DNA from: Anisakis pegreffii
Taxonomy: Eukaryota > Nematoda > Chromadorea > Rhabditida > Anisakidae
Direction: 5' to 3'
Length of the DNA: 64,000 bases
Assembly (NCBI GenBank): GCA_035041965.1
Contig: JAPYMA010001498.1
Span: forward strand, 124,001 to 188,000
Of the stretch, positions 61,346 through 64,000 are shown in pieces; position 1 is the stretch's first letter, and each line of letters opens with the position of its first letter. Both the position numbers and the translations under genes were made by a program. Below the pieces are notes generated by a model. The model saw only the letters and a list, made by a program, of their open reading frames with translations. It had not been told where the DNA came from and made no database searches.

Positions 61346-64000
61346 AGCAACGTTTTATATTTTGTTTCTGAATCTTTTTTTCTGGTTTTGCTTTGGGTTT
61401 TTGGATTCTTATGGTGTATCCTGAGAAACAATTTACCTCTCTCTTGCAGTCGATTCGTAATGTGATTTAAAAAATTTTGGTTAATTTTCTGATGCTGTTC
61501 ATAGAGAAGGTACCTAATTCTCAAAACATTCCTTGGTTCTCTCTCATTCAGAAATAATTCCTTTCAGTGAAGCAATGGCATTGATAACGGGGGAGGGAAG
61601 CGATTGCTCATTTTGAAAATCGGAAAAATTATCCGAACGACTGCTGCATTCGAAGCAGTTCCGATAAAATCTTATCGTTTTTTTTCCGTTCATGTCAAAA
61701 CATACTTTCGAATCATCGTCTACAAGACCCAAATGCATTCAATTCCCTGGACCCTTCAATGTTGATATTTTTCGAGTTCTTTGCATTTGCTAAAAATTTC
61801 GTGCTTGTGCCGCCGTGATAATAAACTGATGCGAACATAGGAAATTTATTTCGCTCTTTGAGAAATATTTTTTTGTCGCTGTTCGAATCGTTTTGTTTAA
61901 TTGCTGCAATCACTTTACTATTAATCCGGTTCTACCCTTCAAATTTTATGTTCAGTATTCATTTCTCCTCTTTCAGTGATCAATAATTCTTTTCTATTGT
62001 TGGGTGCATATTTACACCTATTATCATTTTCGCGAAGCACTTAATTAAAAACGTTCACAATCAATATTTTCTGTGGGCTATTTTTTGAGTGCACTTATTT
62101 TCTCGTTTTTCCAAGAATTTTACCCATTCTAATTCTGAGAGCATTCTTTCACTTTTCTGAAAGACTGTTGTTTCGTTGCGTCCTTGACATCGATCGCATT
62201 TTCTTTAGCAATGACTCATAGATGGGACATTTTTCTCTGATATTTTTCTCGTTTGATTTTTTTGTTTGTCAAGAATAGATTGGCAATTCATTTTATGTTC
62301 ATTGCGAATGACTTTTTTGCTCATTTTTTTATTGAAATGTTCGAAATGCTTTCCAGTGATTAACTGTTAATCTCTTCAATATCCTAATGCACTAATTTTA
62401 CCCTTTCCGTTGTTTTTCAGTGAGTCGTTGCGTTCTATTTATCTTCTCATTCGATTCTCTCATTGTTAGTTGAGACGTCCTTTGAAAGTAAATTTACAAC
62501 TCCATTATTTTGTTAAAGAAGCTTATCTAGTTGTGTGTTTGCATCATTGAATAAACAATCAAAAATGTGACCGATTTACTACGCGATTCCTAAACCCGAA
62601 GGTTCTTCGTTACAAGGAGAACGTGTGAAATTGGTGCGGTCTCAATTCGTTGTTCTGGTCTATTGAACTCAGTTAATTGCGAAAGTATATGGTGCATTTA
62701 TTTTTTCCATTCATTTCGTCGTAATTGTGAATTTTTGCTCTATGTGAATTGCATATTTCGTAATTTGGTCTGAAAGAGAAAATAAAGTTACTGTTACTTA
62801 TATACAGTCAATGTTAAACGAAAATCATCGGTAAGTGAAGAGATTTCGAAATCTGCGAAAAGAATTTCGAAATCATTCCAAATGTTTTGAAAGACGGTTG
62901 AATGGGATGTGAACATAATCAGAAATATTGATGTGATATTTTTTCTTAATTGATGCCTTCGTACTTTTGATCGTTTACAATTGATATTTCTCGATATCAA
63001 TTGTTTAAATGTGCGAAATTATTAGCTCATTGCCATTTGAATGAAGCAACCTCACATACACATTCATTTACTCGCAGCTGTCGAATTACCTAAATCAAAT
63101 GGCGTCAATAATCAGCGTCAAAACCAGTGAATGTTATTACTGGATGCTTTTTTTCGAATTAATGACTCGATATTATTGTCAAACTAGTGATTCATCATTA
63201 GTTTTCTTCATTTTCTTGCGAAATTCCGCTCGAATTGATCAGATTAATCGTAAGTTTAATCTGATGGGTGATCAAGTGTGGTTGGTTAAATAGAATATAT
63301 AACAAATATACATACCATTATTTATTACTAACCATTCAGTAAGTCATTTTTACATATGGAGCATTTTTTCAACGTTCACAGCAGCATTTTGTTAAATGTG
63401 CGTTTGTCTTGGCCATATGTCGAAATGAACTTATCAAATGTAAGCAACTATTCTGTTCTGAAGGCCACAAACCACCGCTCTCAAATTCACTGAACATGAT
63501 TTTTGATTTAGATCCTAACAGTAGATCTGCAATTTGTTTACGATTGAGTTGGAGCATATTCTCTGCCTCAAACTGTACTCCGTTAATTTTGATTAATTTA
63601 TTGACTGAGTTTGTTCAGTGTCATGTTAAAATTCGAGCATAAAAGAACAGAAGTGAAGAGATCAGTGAACAATGGTTCTGTTGAACTGTTTAATATCTCC
63701 TTAGTGATCGTAATTTGAAGTGTCAAAATATTCTGCTGTTTTCACTTTATTATCAGCCAAAATCGAGCATGTTATTAATTATGTGAGTTGAAGATAAAAG
63801 CACGTAGATATGGTGTAAATTGAAGAAGACAAGTTTGTTGTTAGAACAGCACAATGAATTTATCTACTTTTTTTGCAATCGATACAAATTGACGAATCAG
63901 TGTTTCAGTTTTGTTTGAGCTTAATACGTATTGTTCTTGAGATCTCAAACGATCCATCGAACAAGCACGCACTTCGCTCGAAATTTTCACTCAGAAACGT
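61346..64000. other. AT-rich sequence, no confident gene
   Basis: Two overlapping - strand frames (61544-61738 and 61713-61913) are mildly coding-like (VCFDMNGKKTIRFYRNCFEC) but lie in different frames, with no splice signals joining them. The rest is T-rich with short chance ORFs. Confidence 0.4.

Noticed and set aside
61544..61913. Two overlapping - strand ORFs with mildly protein-like sequence
   Set aside because: Different frames, no splice sites linking them, no family recognised; left as unassigned sequence.

Overview
The window looks like nuclear DNA of a nematode, probably a chromadorean. It is AT-rich and gene-poor. Genes are split into short exons (45-380 bp) separated by introns of about 0.1 to 5 kb. 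Splice acceptors are of the compact TTTCAG type with little polypyrimidine tract. The species is not identified. I see no bacterial-style operons, CRISPR arrays, rRNA or convincing tRNA genes.

Two genes can be rebuilt almost completely by joining exons in phase. (1) On the + strand at 20145-37014, 14 exons encode a 580-residue Cys-loop ligand-gated ion channel subunit. It has a signal peptide, a ligand-binding domain with the canonical 15-residue Cys-loop, a second cysteine pair, four membrane helices and an anion-type PAR motif before M2. (2) On the - strand at 40744-47255, nine exons encode a 518-residue TFIIA large subunit (alpha/beta precursor). It has the N-terminal helical domain, a long Gln/Asn-rich linker, a QVDG Taspase1-type site, an acidic stretch and the conserved beta-barrel C-terminus ending in EAEW. 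The two genes converge, with about 3.7 kb between their stop codons.

Three other coding fragments are on the - strand: an isolated GC-rich internal exon (6743-6922); the last two exons of an unrecognised gene (58471-59052), where a TGA stop is followed in frame by 53 more coding-like codons; and a short probable terminal exon (51193-51271). A degenerate coding-like block on the + strand (about 53121-53612) resembles a dead gene.

Repeats fill much of the rest. At 9237-10492 a foldback element carries about 33 copies of a 31-bp satellite between terminal inverted repeats. Two copies of one non-autonomous hAT-type element (25049-25822 with a perfect 8-bp target duplication, and 31699-32564) sit in two introns of the channel gene; the second contains a long inverted repeat. 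There is a tiny palindromic MITE (39591-39680), a compound duplicated repeat interrupted by GC-rich DNA (55947-57188), a degenerate 238-bp tandem repeat (about 60480-61345) and a trinucleotide microsatellite. The remaining sequence is AT-rich with only short, chance-like ORFs.
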